Source of the DNA: Ardenticatenaceae bacterium
Lineage (GTDB): Bacteria; Chloroflexota; Anaerolineae; Promineifilales; Promineifilaceae
Length of the DNA: 64,000 bases
NCBI GenBank assembly: GCA_020634245.1
Contig: JACKCC010000017.1
Span: 62,001 to 126,000 of the forward strand
Reading direction: 5' to 3'
Position numbers and translations under genes: made by a program. The notes beneath the pieces are model-generated. The model was not told the DNA's origin and ran no database searches. It worked only from the letters and a program-made list of their open reading frames with translations. The first letter of the stretch is position 1; each line of letters begins with the position of its first letter. Below, in pieces: positions 46,250-55,131 of the stretch.

Positions 46250-47026
46250 CTATCTCCAATCAGGCTCTCGTTTTTCAAGAAAAGCGCTCATGCCTTCCCG
46301 CCCTTCATCGCTGGCACGGCGTTGGGCGATTAAATTGGCTGTGAAGTCGCGCACATCGCTAGGCGGTCGATGGGCAACGGTGCGGATTAACTCTTTGGCC
46401 GCCGCCTGCGCCCCCGGAGCCGCCTGAAGTAATTGCTGGATGCGTTCGGCAACGGCCGTATCCAAATCATCCTCCGCCGCCACATGCTGCACCAGCCCGA
46501 TTTGCTGTGCTTTGTAGGCGTCAAATCGTTCACCAGTGAGAAACAGTTCACGGCCGTTGCCCATTCCAATCTTGGCCAGCACAAACGGTGAAATAACCGC
46601 CGGAACAATGCCCAACCGGACTTCACTTAAGGCAAATGTAGCTCGCTTCACGGCCACGACAATATCGCAGGCACTCACCAGACCCACACCGCCGCCAATT
46701 GCTGCCCCATTCACCCGGCCAATTACCGGTTTGGGGCACTCATTGACGGCCTGCACCAGGTCAAATATAGCTTTCCCGTCGGCGGCATTGGCTTCAAAAT
46801 CGAAATCAGCCGCAGCCCGCATATAGTTAAGATCGGCTCCAGCGCAAAAGGAACGGCCGTTACCCGTCAGAACAATCACACGAACTTCCTGGCGGATGGT
46901 GAAATGATGGAAAACGGCCGTAAGCCGGTCAATCAATTCCGGCGTCAGCGCATTGTGCTGCTCCGGTCGATTAAGTGCCACCGTCAACACCGGTCCATCC
47001 AGTCTCAATTCCACGACATCAGCCAT
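46250..47026 (-). CDS. Enoyl-CoA hydratase/isomerase family protein
   Basis: A 258-residue crotonase-fold enzyme. Opening LTVALNRPEQHNALTPELID, oxyanion-hole blocks SFCAGADLNYM and NGAAIGGGVGLVSACDIVVA, and TFALSEVRLGIVPAVISPFV with the Glu of SEVRLG at a usual catalytic position. The sequence style (short insert, LGIVPAVISPFV) recalls methylglutaconyl-CoA hydratases of leucine breakdown. With the biotin carboxylase downstream and the acyl-CoA dehydrogenase at 24672 this would fit a branched-chain acyl-CoA route, but the assignment is tentative. The ATG at 47026 is a clear start. A 130-bp repeat-bearing gap separates it from the AAC(3)-family gene. Confidence 0.9.
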   Translation of the reverse strand: MADVVELRLDGPVLTVALNRPEQHNALTPELIDRLTAVFHHFTIRQEVRVIVLTGNGRSFCAGADLNYMRAAADFDFEANAADGKAIFDLVQAVNECPKPVIGRVNGAAIGGGVGLVSACDIVVAVKRATFALSEVRLGIVPAVISPFVLAKIGMGNGRELFLTGERFDAYKAQQIGLVQHVAAEDDLDTAVAERIQQLLQAAPGAQAAAKELIRTVAHRPPSDVRDFTANLIAQRRASDEGREGMSAFLEKREPDWR

Positions 47027-47142
47027 ACCACTTTCCTGCGTAAATTATCTTCCCGGAAGATACCCCAATAGCAGCTCCACACAAAAGTAAGCTTCCGAAA
47101 AGATGGATTCATGGTTCACCTCAGAAGGTGCAAACCAACAAA

Positions 47143-47180
47143 AAGCTCTCTCGCTAGCACAGTGCCAGCAAGAGAGCTTA
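47143..47180 (-). terminator. Rho-independent terminator of ftsH
   Basis: On the minus strand AAGCTCTCTTGCT pairs with AGCGAGAGAGCTT around an 11-base loop and is followed by a short T-run. It is placed 32 bp after the ftsH stop. Confidence 0.85.
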
Positions 47181-47211
47181 TTTTAACAACAAAAACAAAA
47201 TCCGGCTTTGG

Positions 47212-49104
47212 TTAGGCGTTTACACTTGCATTGGGTAGAGAAACGGCCGTGTTTGCAGCCGCATTCATCAGTTCTTCAAACATCGCCCGATCCAAAGTTT
47301 CCACTTCCATCAGCTTTTGTGCTAACGTCACCATTTTGTCGCGATTTTCTCGAATGATATTCAAAGCGCGCTCATAATTATCGTGTAAAATACGTTTCAC
47401 CTCTTCATCAATTGCGCGGGCAGCTTCTTCACTATAATCGCGCCCGCCCATGCCATATCCCCACTCACGGCCCAGGAACGGGTTATTATGACTATCACCA
47501 TAAGTTGGCAAACCCAGCGAATCCGACATACCGTACTGCATGATCATTGCACGGGCCATTCGCGTCGCCTGTTGCAAATCGCTGGATGCGCCAGTCGTAA
47601 TGCGGCCAAAGAAAACCTCTTCCGATGCCCGGCCACCCAAAGCCATCGTAATTTGGTCGTTAAAATATTCGCGGCTGTGTACAAACCTATCCTCAGGCAG
47701 TGGCATCACGTATCCGCCGGCGCGGCCACGCGGCACAATCGTAATCTTTTGCACCGGATCTGTGTTCAATAGATTAAAACTCACAACAGCATGGCCCGCT
47801 TCGTGATAAGCAACCGTTTCCCGATCTTCCTCGCTCATCACACGGCTTTTGCGCTCCGGCCCCATCACAATGCGATCAAAGGCATCCTGGAACTCCAAAA
47901 GACCAATCGTCCGTTGGTTACGCCGGGCCGCATAAATGGCCGCCTCATTCAGCAAATTCTCCAGGTCGGCCCCGGAAAAACCAGCCGTCAAGCGGGCAAT
48001 GTCGGCAAAAGAGACCTCGGAAGATACCGGCTTGCCGCGCGCATGAACCGCTAAAATCGCCTCACGCCCCTTCACATCGGGCAAATCGACAAAAACTTTA
48101 CGGTCAAACCGTCCAGGACGCAGCAGCGCCGGATCAAGAATATCGGCCCGATTAGTAGCCGCCATCACGATGACGTTTGTCTCGTTATCAAACCCATCCA
48201 TTTCCACCAGAATCTGGTTCAGGGTTTGTTCGCGTTCGTCATGACCGCCGCCCAGTCCGGCACCGCGTTGTCGGCCAACAGCATCAATTTCATCAACAAA
48301 CACGATGGAAGGAGCTGCTTGCTTGGCTTTGTCAAACAAATCCCGTACCCGGCTGGCGCCAACACCGACAAACATCTCCACAAATTCCGAACCGGAAATA
48401 TGGAAAAAAGGCACGCCCGCTTCGCCAGCCACAGCACGCGCCAGTAGTGTTTTACCTGTTCCGGGCGGTCCTACCATAAGGACGCCCTTGGGAATGCGCG
48501 CGCCAACTTGAACAAATTTCTCCGGTTCGCGCAAGAATTGAACGACTTCTTCAAGCTCCTGTTTTCCCTCTTCTACACCGGCAACATCATCAAACGTTAC
48601 CGTTGGCCGGTCGGCATCATTCAGGTTTTTGGCCTTGCTGCGACCGAAACCGAAAATGCTATTGCCACCGCCGCCCTGCATCTGCCGAAAACCCCGGCTG
48701 AAGATCCAGATAAGTAATAAAACTGGTCCGACGCCCAGGAAAATGCTGATGAATGTGTTCCAGCCCGATTGATCGTTAACAATCAGTTCGACCCCGTTTT
48801 CTGCCAAGACCTCCTGGCTGACGCCAAAATAGCTCAAGCTTTCTTCGAGGCTGCTGCTGGGATCAATCGTTGTTGATAGTTCGGAGCCATCATTCATTGT
48901 TAAGCGCAGACGGCTGCCGGAAAGAGATATTTGCTCTACTTGACCAGATTTAATGCGATCCATTGCATCGGGCAGGCTTATTTGTTCGGGGCCGCTAAAA
49001 CGTCCGCTCAGCCACAATTGCAAGCCCAGGATCAGGGCAAATACGCCTAAAATCCAAACCCATGTCGGAACATTTGGGCGATTTTCATTGGGTTGTTCAT
49101 CCAT
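47212..49104 (-). CDS. ftsH: ATP-dependent zinc metalloprotease FtsH
   Basis: Membrane-bound AAA+ protease that degrades misfolded membrane and regulatory proteins as a hexamer. 630 residues: helix 1 (WVWILGVFALILGLQLWL, about 15-32), a periplasmic domain (33-115), helix 2 (FISIFLGVGPVLLLIWIF, 118-135), Walker A GPPGTGKT (212-219), Walker B IVFVDEID (267-274), second region of homology with ATNRADILDPALLRPGRFDR, and zinc site HEAGH (434-438) with the later Asp ligand region. The start ATG at 49104 gives the usual length. A single ACGGCCGT lies near the 3' end. Followed by a terminator, so monocistronic. Confidence 0.97.
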   Translation of the reverse strand: MDEQPNENRPNVPTWVWILGVFALILGLQLWLSGRFSGPEQISLPDAMDRIKSGQVEQISLSGSRLRLTMNDGSELSTTIDPSSSLEESLSYFGVSQEVLAENGVELIVNDQSGWNTFISIFLGVGPVLLLIWIFSRGFRQMQGGGGNSIFGFGRSKAKNLNDADRPTVTFDDVAGVEEGKQELEEVVQFLREPEKFVQVGARIPKGVLMVGPPGTGKTLLARAVAGEAGVPFFHISGSEFVEMFVGVGASRVRDLFDKAKQAAPSIVFVDEIDAVGRQRGAGLGGGHDEREQTLNQILVEMDGFDNETNVIVMAATNRADILDPALLRPGRFDRKVFVDLPDVKGREAILAVHARGKPVSSEVSFADIARLTAGFSGADLENLLNEAAIYAARRNQRTIGLLEFQDAFDRIVMGPERKSRVMSEEDRETVAYHEAGHAVVSFNLLNTDPVQKITIVPRGRAGGYVMPLPEDRFVHSREYFNDQITMALGGRASEEVFFGRITTGASSDLQQATRMARAMIMQYGMSDSLGLPTYGDSHNNPFLGREWGYGMGGRDYSEEAARAIDEEVKRILHDNYERALNIIRENRDKMVTLAQKLMEVETLDRAMFEELMNAAANTAVSLPNASVNA

Positions 49105-49473
49105 ATGGTTTCTTTTGCTCCTAAATTGGAAACTATTACATTATCTACTAATTGTAACTACTATGACCGTCGCCTGAGATTTTGTCGAAGGCAACTTGGA
49201 GAATAACGGGCTTCGACAAAATCAGCCCTCGTGTGGCTTAATAGTTACATCCAATTTATTATTTATATCAAATTAGTGTTGGATTATTATAAACCTTTGC
49301 TTAAAATTAAGTAAATTGGATGTGTAATACGGTCGTTTCCCGACCCAAATGCACCAAGTCAACGATTCATTAACTAGATGCAGTAATCCAAAAGAAATTG
49401 TACGCAGAATGTAGACTTGATTCAACATAATCCGACTTCCTTTTATTGACAACTCATGTAAAATATAGACATA
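49105..49473. other. 369-bp divergent spacer between ftsH and the amidase gene
   Basis: AT-rich apart from one REP-like inverted repeat at 49172-49228. A TTGACA at 49446-49451 lies 18 bp before CATAAT, but that -10 would overlap the annotated amidase ATG, so I do not call it. Promoters of both genes should lie here. No RNA gene or ORF is convincing. Confidence 0.6.
49172..49228. repeat. REP-like inverted repeat with TTTTGTCGAAG arms
   Basis: GCCTGAGATTTTGTCGAAGG (49172-49191) pairs with GGGCTTCGACAAAATCAGCC (49208-49227). Same core as the elements at 38386-38427 and 42618-42635. Confidence 0.75.
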
Positions 49474-50253
49474 ATGCAACCGCAGCGTAATGATTCTCCC
49501 TGGCAAAACAACTCCCCTTTCTGGCAAAGATTCATTCGCCGCAATATCCCCTTACTCATTTACCTCTTTTTAGCTTTTGCCGGGATGTTGGCCGTTTACT
49601 GGTATTTCAATCCATCCGGTGGTGATGCCGAGGTAATTGCCTCAGTTGTTTCTGGCACGCAGTTATCAGCCCCGTTGGTCAAAAACGTTCCGGCCAAACC
49701 GGTTGAGCAGCGGCTGGCTCAAAGCACAGGCCCGCGCCGGATAGGCATTATTGCCGGCCACAAAGGGTTTGACAGCGGTGCCGTTTGCGCCGATGGATTA
49801 ACCGAAGCGTCAATCAATGCTGCACTGGCCGAAAAACTGGCCGTCAATTTGCAGAGCAATGGGATACGTACAGAAATATTGGATGAATTTGATGCCAGAT
49901 TGACCGGATACAGCGCTGCCGCACTTATTTCCATTCATGCCGATTCTTGTGAACCCATCAATGAACTGGCCACAGGGTTCAAAATTTCCGGTTCCAGCTT
50001 TACCGACTCCAGCAAGTTGTCGATATGCATGGAAAATGCGTACGGCACAGCCACGCAGTTGCCTTATCACGCCAATACAATTACGGCCGATATGGCCAAT
50101 TACCACGCTTTCCGCGAAATTAGTCCGGGAACACCGGCAATCATCATTGAAGTTGGCTTTATGTACCTGGACCGCAAACGATTGACGATTGAAAGCGACC
50201 CTGTCGTCATCGGACTGGTCAACGGGGTCACCTGCTTCCTGGAGCAATCATAA
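49474..50253 (+). CDS. Membrane-anchored N-acetylmuramoyl-L-alanine amidase (Amidase_3)
   Basis: A 259-residue protein: a cytoplasmic tail with NNSPFWQRFIRRN, one helix (IPLLIYLFLAFAGMLAVYWYF, about 26-46), a 40-residue linker, then a zinc amidase domain from about 90. Zinc and catalytic residues can be placed: His in GIIAGHKGFDSGAVC, Glu in LTEASINAAL, His in LISIHADSC, and Glu in IIIEVGFMYLDR. It would cut the bond between muramic acid and the stem peptide outside the membrane. It is followed 18 bp later by an L,D-transpeptidase gene, so the two form a peptidoglycan remodelling pair. The ATG at 49474 has no clear ribosome site and the start could be slightly downstream. Confidence 0.85.
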   Translation: MQPQRNDSPWQNNSPFWQRFIRRNIPLLIYLFLAFAGMLAVYWYFNPSGGDAEVIASVVSGTQLSAPLVKNVPAKPVEQRLAQSTGPRRIGIIAGHKGFDSGAVCADGLTEASINAALAEKLAVNLQSNGIRTEILDEFDARLTGYSAAALISIHADSCEPINELATGFKISGSSFTDSSKLSICMENAYGTATQLPYHANTITADMANYHAFREISPGTPAIIIEVGFMYLDRKRLTIESDPVVIGLVNGVTCFLEQS

Positions 50254-50270
50254 CAGAACGGAGAACGCCC

Positions 50271-51347
50271 ATGAACAGCACGAACGCGCAGCTCATCCAA
50301 CGGGCGGGGGAAGCTGTCAAGGCTGGGAATAAGCGGGAAGCCCGTGCTTTATTGCTGCAAGCCGTCAAACAAGATACAAGCGACCACATCGCCTGGCTGG
50401 GGCTGGCACGTGTTGCCCCTACACCACAGGCCAGTCTCGATTATTCACGCCGGGCTGCCCGCCTGCAACCGGATGACTTACTGGTGAAGAAAGTGCTGGC
50501 GTGGGCAGAAAAGCAGGCCAGTTTATCAGCAGAACAGCCGATCACAATCACCCAGCCACCGGCTACCAGCCGCTGGCGTACGGCCGTTTCCTACCTCGGT
50601 ATCGCCATTTCCCTTATTTTGCTGGGCTGGGCCGGCCTGTGGGCCTGGAACACAGTTTCCTACCAGACGGCTGAAAGCGACTCCGTCCCCACCGCGACCG
50701 GTGAGGCTGTTTTGGCTCAGGTTGACCGGGATCTGCCGGAGTCTGCCGGAACAGAAGAGCCGCTGGAAGTAACGGTCGTATCCGCTACAGCCACGCCGCT
50801 CCCCACCCGCAACCCCATCCAGCCCAAAGCTCCCCTCAGCGGCAAAGCTGGTGAGCCGCGCGCTACCTGGACACTAACCCCGACCCCCACCAACACCCCC
50901 ACTCCTACCGCCACACCCGTTCCCACTTTCATCAGCGCCGATAACACGCAGCCGGCGAAACGGCCGTTTGGTGTCAGCACAAACGAGCATTGGATCGACG
51001 TTAATTTAAGCACCCAAACTCTGACCGCTTACGAAGGGGACTTCGCTGTGATGAGCACCCTCATCTCTAGTGGCCTGCCCGCCTGGCCAACCGTAACCGG
51101 TCAATTCCGTATCTATCTGCGCTATGAAAGCCAGACAATGGATGGTTCACGCCTGGGATATGATTATTATCTGCCCGGCGTGCCCTACGTCATGTATTTT
51201 TATCAAGATTATGCTCTGCATGGCACCTATTGGCACAGCAATTTTGGTTACCCTATGAGCCACGGCTGCGTCAACCTGGAAACCGGCGACGCCAAGTGGA
51301 TCTATAATTTCACAACCATCGGTACGCTCGTCAACGTCCATTATTAA
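50271..51347 (+). CDS. L,D-transpeptidase (YkuD) with N-terminal TPR-like and membrane segments
   Basis: A 358-residue protein. Residues 1-85 are helical with a TPR-like repeat (AVKAGNKREARALLLQAVKQ, then AWLGLARVAPTPQASLDYSRRA). A membrane helix follows (VSYLGIAISLILLGWAGLWAW, about 105-126), then a Thr/Pro linker (LTPTPTNTPTPTATPVPT), and the YkuD catalytic domain from about 235. The active site is His317 and Cys333 in HGTYWHSNFGYPMSHGCVN. It cross-links peptidoglycan stem peptides through L,D-bonds or attaches proteins. The ATG at 50271 follows GAACGGAGAACG. It pairs with the amidase gene upstream. Downstream is purA, with an AGTGCCTGGCACT palindrome between them. Confidence 0.9.
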   Translation: MNSTNAQLIQRAGEAVKAGNKREARALLLQAVKQDTSDHIAWLGLARVAPTPQASLDYSRRAARLQPDDLLVKKVLAWAEKQASLSAEQPITITQPPATSRWRTAVSYLGIAISLILLGWAGLWAWNTVSYQTAESDSVPTATGEAVLAQVDRDLPESAGTEEPLEVTVVSATATPLPTRNPIQPKAPLSGKAGEPRATWTLTPTPTNTPTPTATPVPTFISADNTQPAKRPFGVSTNEHWIDVNLSTQTLTAYEGDFAVMSTLISSGLPAWPTVTGQFRIYLRYESQTMDGSRLGYDYYLPGVPYVMYFYQDYALHGTYWHSNFGYPMSHGCVNLETGDAKWIYNFTTIGTLVNVHY

Positions 51348-51362
51348 AAAAGTTTCAAACAG

Positions 51363-51375
51363 AGTGCCTGGCACT
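51363..51375. repeat. AGTGCC-T-GGCACT palindrome
   Basis: The 13-bp element AGTGCCTGGCACT recurs at the cyclase 3' end (6048-6062, 6172-6184, 6266-6276). Here it sits 16 bp after the L,D-transpeptidase stop and is followed by TTTA; too short to be a strong terminator. Confidence 0.55.
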
Positions 51376-51443
51376 TTATAGCGGTGGGTGAGCGACACTT
51401 TTAACCTTCAACCCTCCGTTTTCAACCTTTCGAGGAGGATGTT

Positions 51444-52739
51444 ATGTCATTTAATATCATTGTCGGCGCTCAGTGGGGCGACGAAGGAAAAGGCCGCTAT
51501 ACAGATTTAATGGCAGCTGAAGCTGATTTAGTGGGCCGTTACAGTGGCGGTGATAATGCCGGTCATACCGTCACCGTTAGTGGGGAAATTTTCAAACTGC
51601 ACCTTATCCCCTCTGGAATCGTCCATTCCAAACCAATATGTCTCATTGGCGGCGGCGTCGTTTTGAATCCAGCCGTTTTGTTGCGTGAAATGGCGGCGCT
51701 GGCTGAACGAGGGGTTGATGTTGGCCCACACCGACTCAAAATCAGCAAAAAAGCCCATTTGATCACCCCAGCCCATATCGCTTTAGATAAAGCTTTGGAA
51801 ACACAAAAAGGCAAAGGGGCGATTGGCACAACATTGCGCGGCATTGGTCCGGCCTACACCGACAAGGCCAGCCGCATCGGTTTACGTGCCGGTTTGTTTT
51901 CCGATTTGGAGGCAACGGCCGTTGCTATCAAAAAGCACATCGCCACCAAAAACAAACTACTCAGCAAAGTCTACGGAATGGAGCTACTTGATGTTGTTGA
52001 AATTGTAGACCAGTATATTGGCTACGCGAAATTGTTACAGGCGCATTTAGTAGACGACATGGTACTGGTACACGATTATCTGAAAAACGGCCGATCCGTT
52101 CTCGCCGAAGGCGCACAAGGGACGTTTTTGGATATCGATCATGGCACGTACCCGTTTGTCACCAGTTCGCACCCCACCGCACCCGGTGCGCTAACCGGCC
52201 TGGGCGTCGGTCCCAAAATGGTCGATCGCGTCATTGGCGTGGCTAAAGCGTTCACCAGCCGCGTCGGCAACGGCCCATTCCCTTGCGAACTCAGCGGCAG
52301 CGAAGCGGCCCGCCTGCGCGGAACCGGCGACAATCCCTGGGATGAGTTCGGCACGACGACCGGGCGGCCGCGCCGCGTCGGCTGGCTGGATTTGGTTATG
52401 CTGCGCCACGCCCACCGGCTCAACAGCCTGACCGAACTGGCCATCACTAAGCTGGACGTTCTCAGCGGACTGGAAGAAGTTCCGGTTTGTGTGAGTTATG
52501 AACTGGATGAGAGCCGAATTGATTACGTTCCATCGGATTTGGATGCGCTGGGGCGTTGTACGGCCGTTTACGAAACCCTCCCCGGCTGGCAAGAAGATGT
52601 CACCGGCATCCGCCGCTTTGAAGATTTGCCGGTCAATGCCCAAAGCTACATCAACTTCATCGCCGAACAGGTCAACGTGCCCATCAAATACATCTCCGTC
52701 GGTCCGGCGCGAGATCAGGTCATTACGATCGAAACCTGA
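51444..52739 (+). CDS. purA: Adenylosuccinate synthetase
   Basis: Joins IMP and aspartate with GTP in AMP synthesis. 431 residues. GTP-binding start NIIVGAQWGDEGKGRYTDLM with catalytic Asp, SGGDNAGHTV, LIPSGIVHSKPICLIGGGVV, RGIGPAYTDKASRIGLRAG, EGAQGTFLDIDHGTYPFVTS, VAKAFTSRVGNGPFPCEL, and GTTTGRPRRVGWLDLV are all family blocks. The start ATG at 51444 has GAGGAGG seven bases before it. A GCAAAG-type hairpin with a T-run ends the unit at 52746-52820. Confidence 0.96.
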   Translation: MSFNIIVGAQWGDEGKGRYTDLMAAEADLVGRYSGGDNAGHTVTVSGEIFKLHLIPSGIVHSKPICLIGGGVVLNPAVLLREMAALAERGVDVGPHRLKISKKAHLITPAHIALDKALETQKGKGAIGTTLRGIGPAYTDKASRIGLRAGLFSDLEATAVAIKKHIATKNKLLSKVYGMELLDVVEIVDQYIGYAKLLQAHLVDDMVLVHDYLKNGRSVLAEGAQGTFLDIDHGTYPFVTSSHPTAPGALTGLGVGPKMVDRVIGVAKAFTSRVGNGPFPCELSGSEAARLRGTGDNPWDEFGTTTGRPRRVGWLDLVMLRHAHRLNSLTELAITKLDVLSGLEEVPVCVSYELDESRIDYVPSDLDALGRCTAVYETLPGWQEDVTGIRRFEDLPVNAQSYINFIAEQVNVPIKYISVGPARDQVITIET

Positions 52740-52745
52740 TTTTTT

Positions 52746-52820
52746 ACCGCAAAGGACACAGAGATCGCAAAGCATCATTACATAATATCTTAGCGCTCTT
52801 CGCGTCCTTTGCGGTTTTTC
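52746..52820. terminator. Inverted repeat of GCAAAGGAC units with T-run after purA
   Basis: ACCGCAAAGGACACAGAGAT and following bases pair with TCTTCGCGTCCTTTGCGGT, then TTTTTC. It belongs to the same class of tandem-unit intergenic hairpins as 24551-24655 and 46165-46238, and here acts as a plausible terminator. Confidence 0.75.
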
Positions 52821-52830
52821 AAGAGGCAAT

Positions 52831-54462
52831 ATGGCTGATTATGACGTGATTGTGATTGGTTCCGGTGCGGGTGGGATGGCAACGGCCGTGCCCCTGGCCC
52901 AGGCTGGTCAAAAAGTGCTCATTTTAGAGCAGCACTACGTCCCCGGCGGCTGGACCCACTCCTTCACCCTCGAAGGCTACAAATTTAGCCCCGGCGTCCA
53001 CTACATCGGTGGCATTGGGCCGGACGGCCAGATGCGCCGCATCTACGAAGGGTTGGGCGTCTCCGCCGACCTGGCCTTTTGCGAACTCAATCCCGACGGC
53101 TTTGACCACGTTTTCATCGGCGATGAGCAGTTCGACATTCCCAAAGGGCGCGAAAACTTCGCCGAACGGCTCAAAACCCGCTTCCCCCATGAGACCAAAG
53201 GCATCGACGGCTACCTTAACACCGCCCAGGCAATCATGGATGAACTCCGGCTGCTTTCCCGCGTGCGCGGCGTGGGCGATGCGTTAACGCTGCCTTATCG
53301 GGCGCGCCATGCTCTGCGCTGGGCCACCCGCTCCGGCGCGGACCTCATCAACCATTTCGTCAGCGACCCGACCCTGCGGGCGATTTTGGCCGCCCAATCC
53401 GGCGACCACGGCCTGCCGCCCTCGATGGTCTCGGCTGCGGTTCATGCCGGCATCACCCATCATTATTTTGACGGCGGTTATTATCCGCTGGGCGGCGCGT
53501 TTGCCATTCCTCGCGCCTTTGCCCGTGCCCTCAAACGAGCCGGTGGCGAACTGCGCCTCTCGACTCGCGTGGAGCGTATTTTGCTCGATGGCCAGCGCGT
53601 TCGCGGCGTCCGCCTGGCCGATGGCACGGAAATCAGCGCCCGCCACGTGGTCAGCAACGCCGATCCGGCAGCCACGTTTGACAAGATGATTGGCCGCGAG
53701 CATCTCAGCCGCCGTTTGATTCGCAAACTGGATCGGGTGCGCTATTCGACGTCGGCTTTGAGCCTTTTCATGGCGGTGGACATGGACCTGCGCGCTGCCG
53801 GACTGGATTCAGGCAATTACTGGTTTTACGGCCACAACGACCTGGAACGCATTTACCAGGATGGCTTGAGTGATGCCATCCTGCAAACCAACCAACCAAA
53901 CGCCATCTTCCTGACGGTGACAACACTCAAAGACCCTTCCAAAATGCACAGCGGCCATCACACGCTGGAAGCGTTCACCTTCACTGGCTACGAACCCTTC
54001 CGCCGCTGGGCCGACCAGCCGCCCGGCGATCGGGATTGGGAGTACCAACAACTCAAGGAGCGGCTGACCGGGAGAATGCTAGCCGCAATTGATGCGCGGG
54101 TTCCCGATTTCAGCCAGCACGTCGTTTTCAAAGAGTTAGGCACGCCGCTGAGCAACGAATATTACCTCAACGCCACGCAGGGAAACCTGTACGGCATCGA
54201 CAAAGGGCGCTTCCAGGTCGGCCCCTGGGCGTTTAACAACAAAACGGAATTTAAAGGTTTATGGCTGAGCGGGGCCAACACTCCCGCCGGACATGGCGTC
54301 GCCGGGGCAACAACTTCCGGTTTGGCCACTGCCAAACAAATTCTCAACTGCCGTTACTCGGAACTGCTAGCACAAAATGGCCCGGAACTGCCCGTCTACC
54401 CCTCGGAAGACCCATCCCAGTGGCCGGCTAAGATACGAAAACGAATGGGAGAAGCAAAGTAA
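52831..54462 (+). CDS. CrtI/phytoene desaturase-like NAD(P)/FAD-dependent oxidoreductase
   Basis: A 543-residue flavoprotein. The FAD motif is DVIVIGSGAGGMATAVPLAQ (about 5-24), followed by VLILEQHYVPGG, a typical CrtI-superfamily strand and turn. The middle has PLGGAFAIPRAFARALKRAGGELRLSTRVERIL given here in parts: PLGGAFAIPRAFARAL and ELRLSTRVERILLDG. The C-terminus has GLWLSGANTPAGHGVAGATTSG. Length and YIGGIGPDGQM suggest the carotenoid isomerase/retinol saturase branch (CrtISO, RetSat-like) rather than a classical phytoene desaturase. No other carotenoid gene is in the window, so the substrate is open. The next gene starts three bases after its stop. Confidence 0.88.
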   Translation: MADYDVIVIGSGAGGMATAVPLAQAGQKVLILEQHYVPGGWTHSFTLEGYKFSPGVHYIGGIGPDGQMRRIYEGLGVSADLAFCELNPDGFDHVFIGDEQFDIPKGRENFAERLKTRFPHETKGIDGYLNTAQAIMDELRLLSRVRGVGDALTLPYRARHALRWATRSGADLINHFVSDPTLRAILAAQSGDHGLPPSMVSAAVHAGITHHYFDGGYYPLGGAFAIPRAFARALKRAGGELRLSTRVERILLDGQRVRGVRLADGTEISARHVVSNADPAATFDKMIGREHLSRRLIRKLDRVRYSTSALSLFMAVDMDLRAAGLDSGNYWFYGHNDLERIYQDGLSDAILQTNQPNAIFLTVTTLKDPSKMHSGHHTLEAFTFTGYEPFRRWADQPPGDRDWEYQQLKERLTGRMLAAIDARVPDFSQHVVFKELGTPLSNEYYLNATQGNLYGIDKGRFQVGPWAFNNKTEFKGLWLSGANTPAGHGVAGATTSGLATAKQILNCRYSELLAQNGPELPVYPSEDPSQWPAKIRKRMGEAK

Positions 54463-54465
54463 GCT

Positions 54466-54978
54466 ATGTATGTCCAAGTTGAAATAGCGCTAGATGTAGA
54501 ACCAACTTCTGCCCACTTTAAAGCGATGCGGGCAGCGGCGCTCTCGCAAACAAATGACAGAAACAGTGTCTATACGGCCGTACCAGAAGACTGTGATAAG
54601 GTAATTGTTGCTGAGTTCACTATCAAAAAAGCACGGCAAATTGATGTTGTAGACAAGATAGCAAAGTCATTTCATTTTGTGGAAAATTATCAGGATTTAA
54701 CGATCAGATTTCCTAAACTGCCTACGTATGGACCGATGCCGGTCAAGCGATTTACACCAAAGCAAGGCCAATATCTGGCTTATATTTACTACTACACCAA
54801 GCTGAACGGCCGTGCCCCCGCCGAGCGTGACATGCAAAACTATTTCGGAGTAACACCGCCCACCGTCCACAAAATGGTGCTGGAACTGGAAAAACAGGGC
54901 TTGATCGAACGAATACCTGGTCAGGCACGCAGTATCAAGCTGCTTCTGTCACGTTCGGATATTCCAGACCTGGCGTGA
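54466..54978 (+). CDS. Protein with C-terminal LexA/MarR-like winged helix
   Basis: A 170-residue protein. Residues 1-85 are a mixed alpha/beta segment I do not recognise (YVQVEIALDVEPTSAHFKAM, AEFTIKKARQIDVVDKIAKS). Residues 100-165 form a winged helix of the kind at the LexA N-terminus: TPKQGQYLAYIYYYTKLNGR, then ERDMQNYFGVTPPTVHKMVLELEKQGLI and ERIPGQARSIKLLL, the last two being helix-turn-helix and wing. It starts three bases after the CrtI-like gene stop and is probably co-transcribed; it may regulate that gene or sense a ligand. No protease dyad is present, so it is not LexA itself. Confidence 0.75.
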   Translation: MYVQVEIALDVEPTSAHFKAMRAAALSQTNDRNSVYTAVPEDCDKVIVAEFTIKKARQIDVVDKIAKSFHFVENYQDLTIRFPKLPTYGPMPVKRFTPKQGQYLAYIYYYTKLNGRAPAERDMQNYFGVTPPTVHKMVLELEKQGLIERIPGQARSIKLLLSRSDIPDLA

Positions 54979-55037
54979 TGGCAGGGTGAAATCTCAACAA
55001 CGAAACTTACCGCCCCGTACTTGGCACAATAAACCCG

Positions 55038-55069
55038 AAGCCCAGTGCCCAGTGCGCTAGTGGGCTTTT
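55038..55069 (+). terminator. Weak terminator hairpin after the winged-helix gene
   Basis: AAGCCCA pairs with TGGGCTT over a 16-base loop and is followed by TT. The stem is only 7 bp, so the call is tentative. Confidence 0.5.
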
Positions 55070-55131
55070 GCGATTACAATGGTGTTATATGTCAATAAGC
55101 AAATGACGAGAAGAAATTGAGGAGGTTCATA

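Noticed and set aside
49446..49475. TTGACA-N18-CATAAT promoter for the amidase gene
   Set aside because: The -10 overlaps the ATG, so transcription would start inside the gene; a chance match is more likely unless the true start is downstream.
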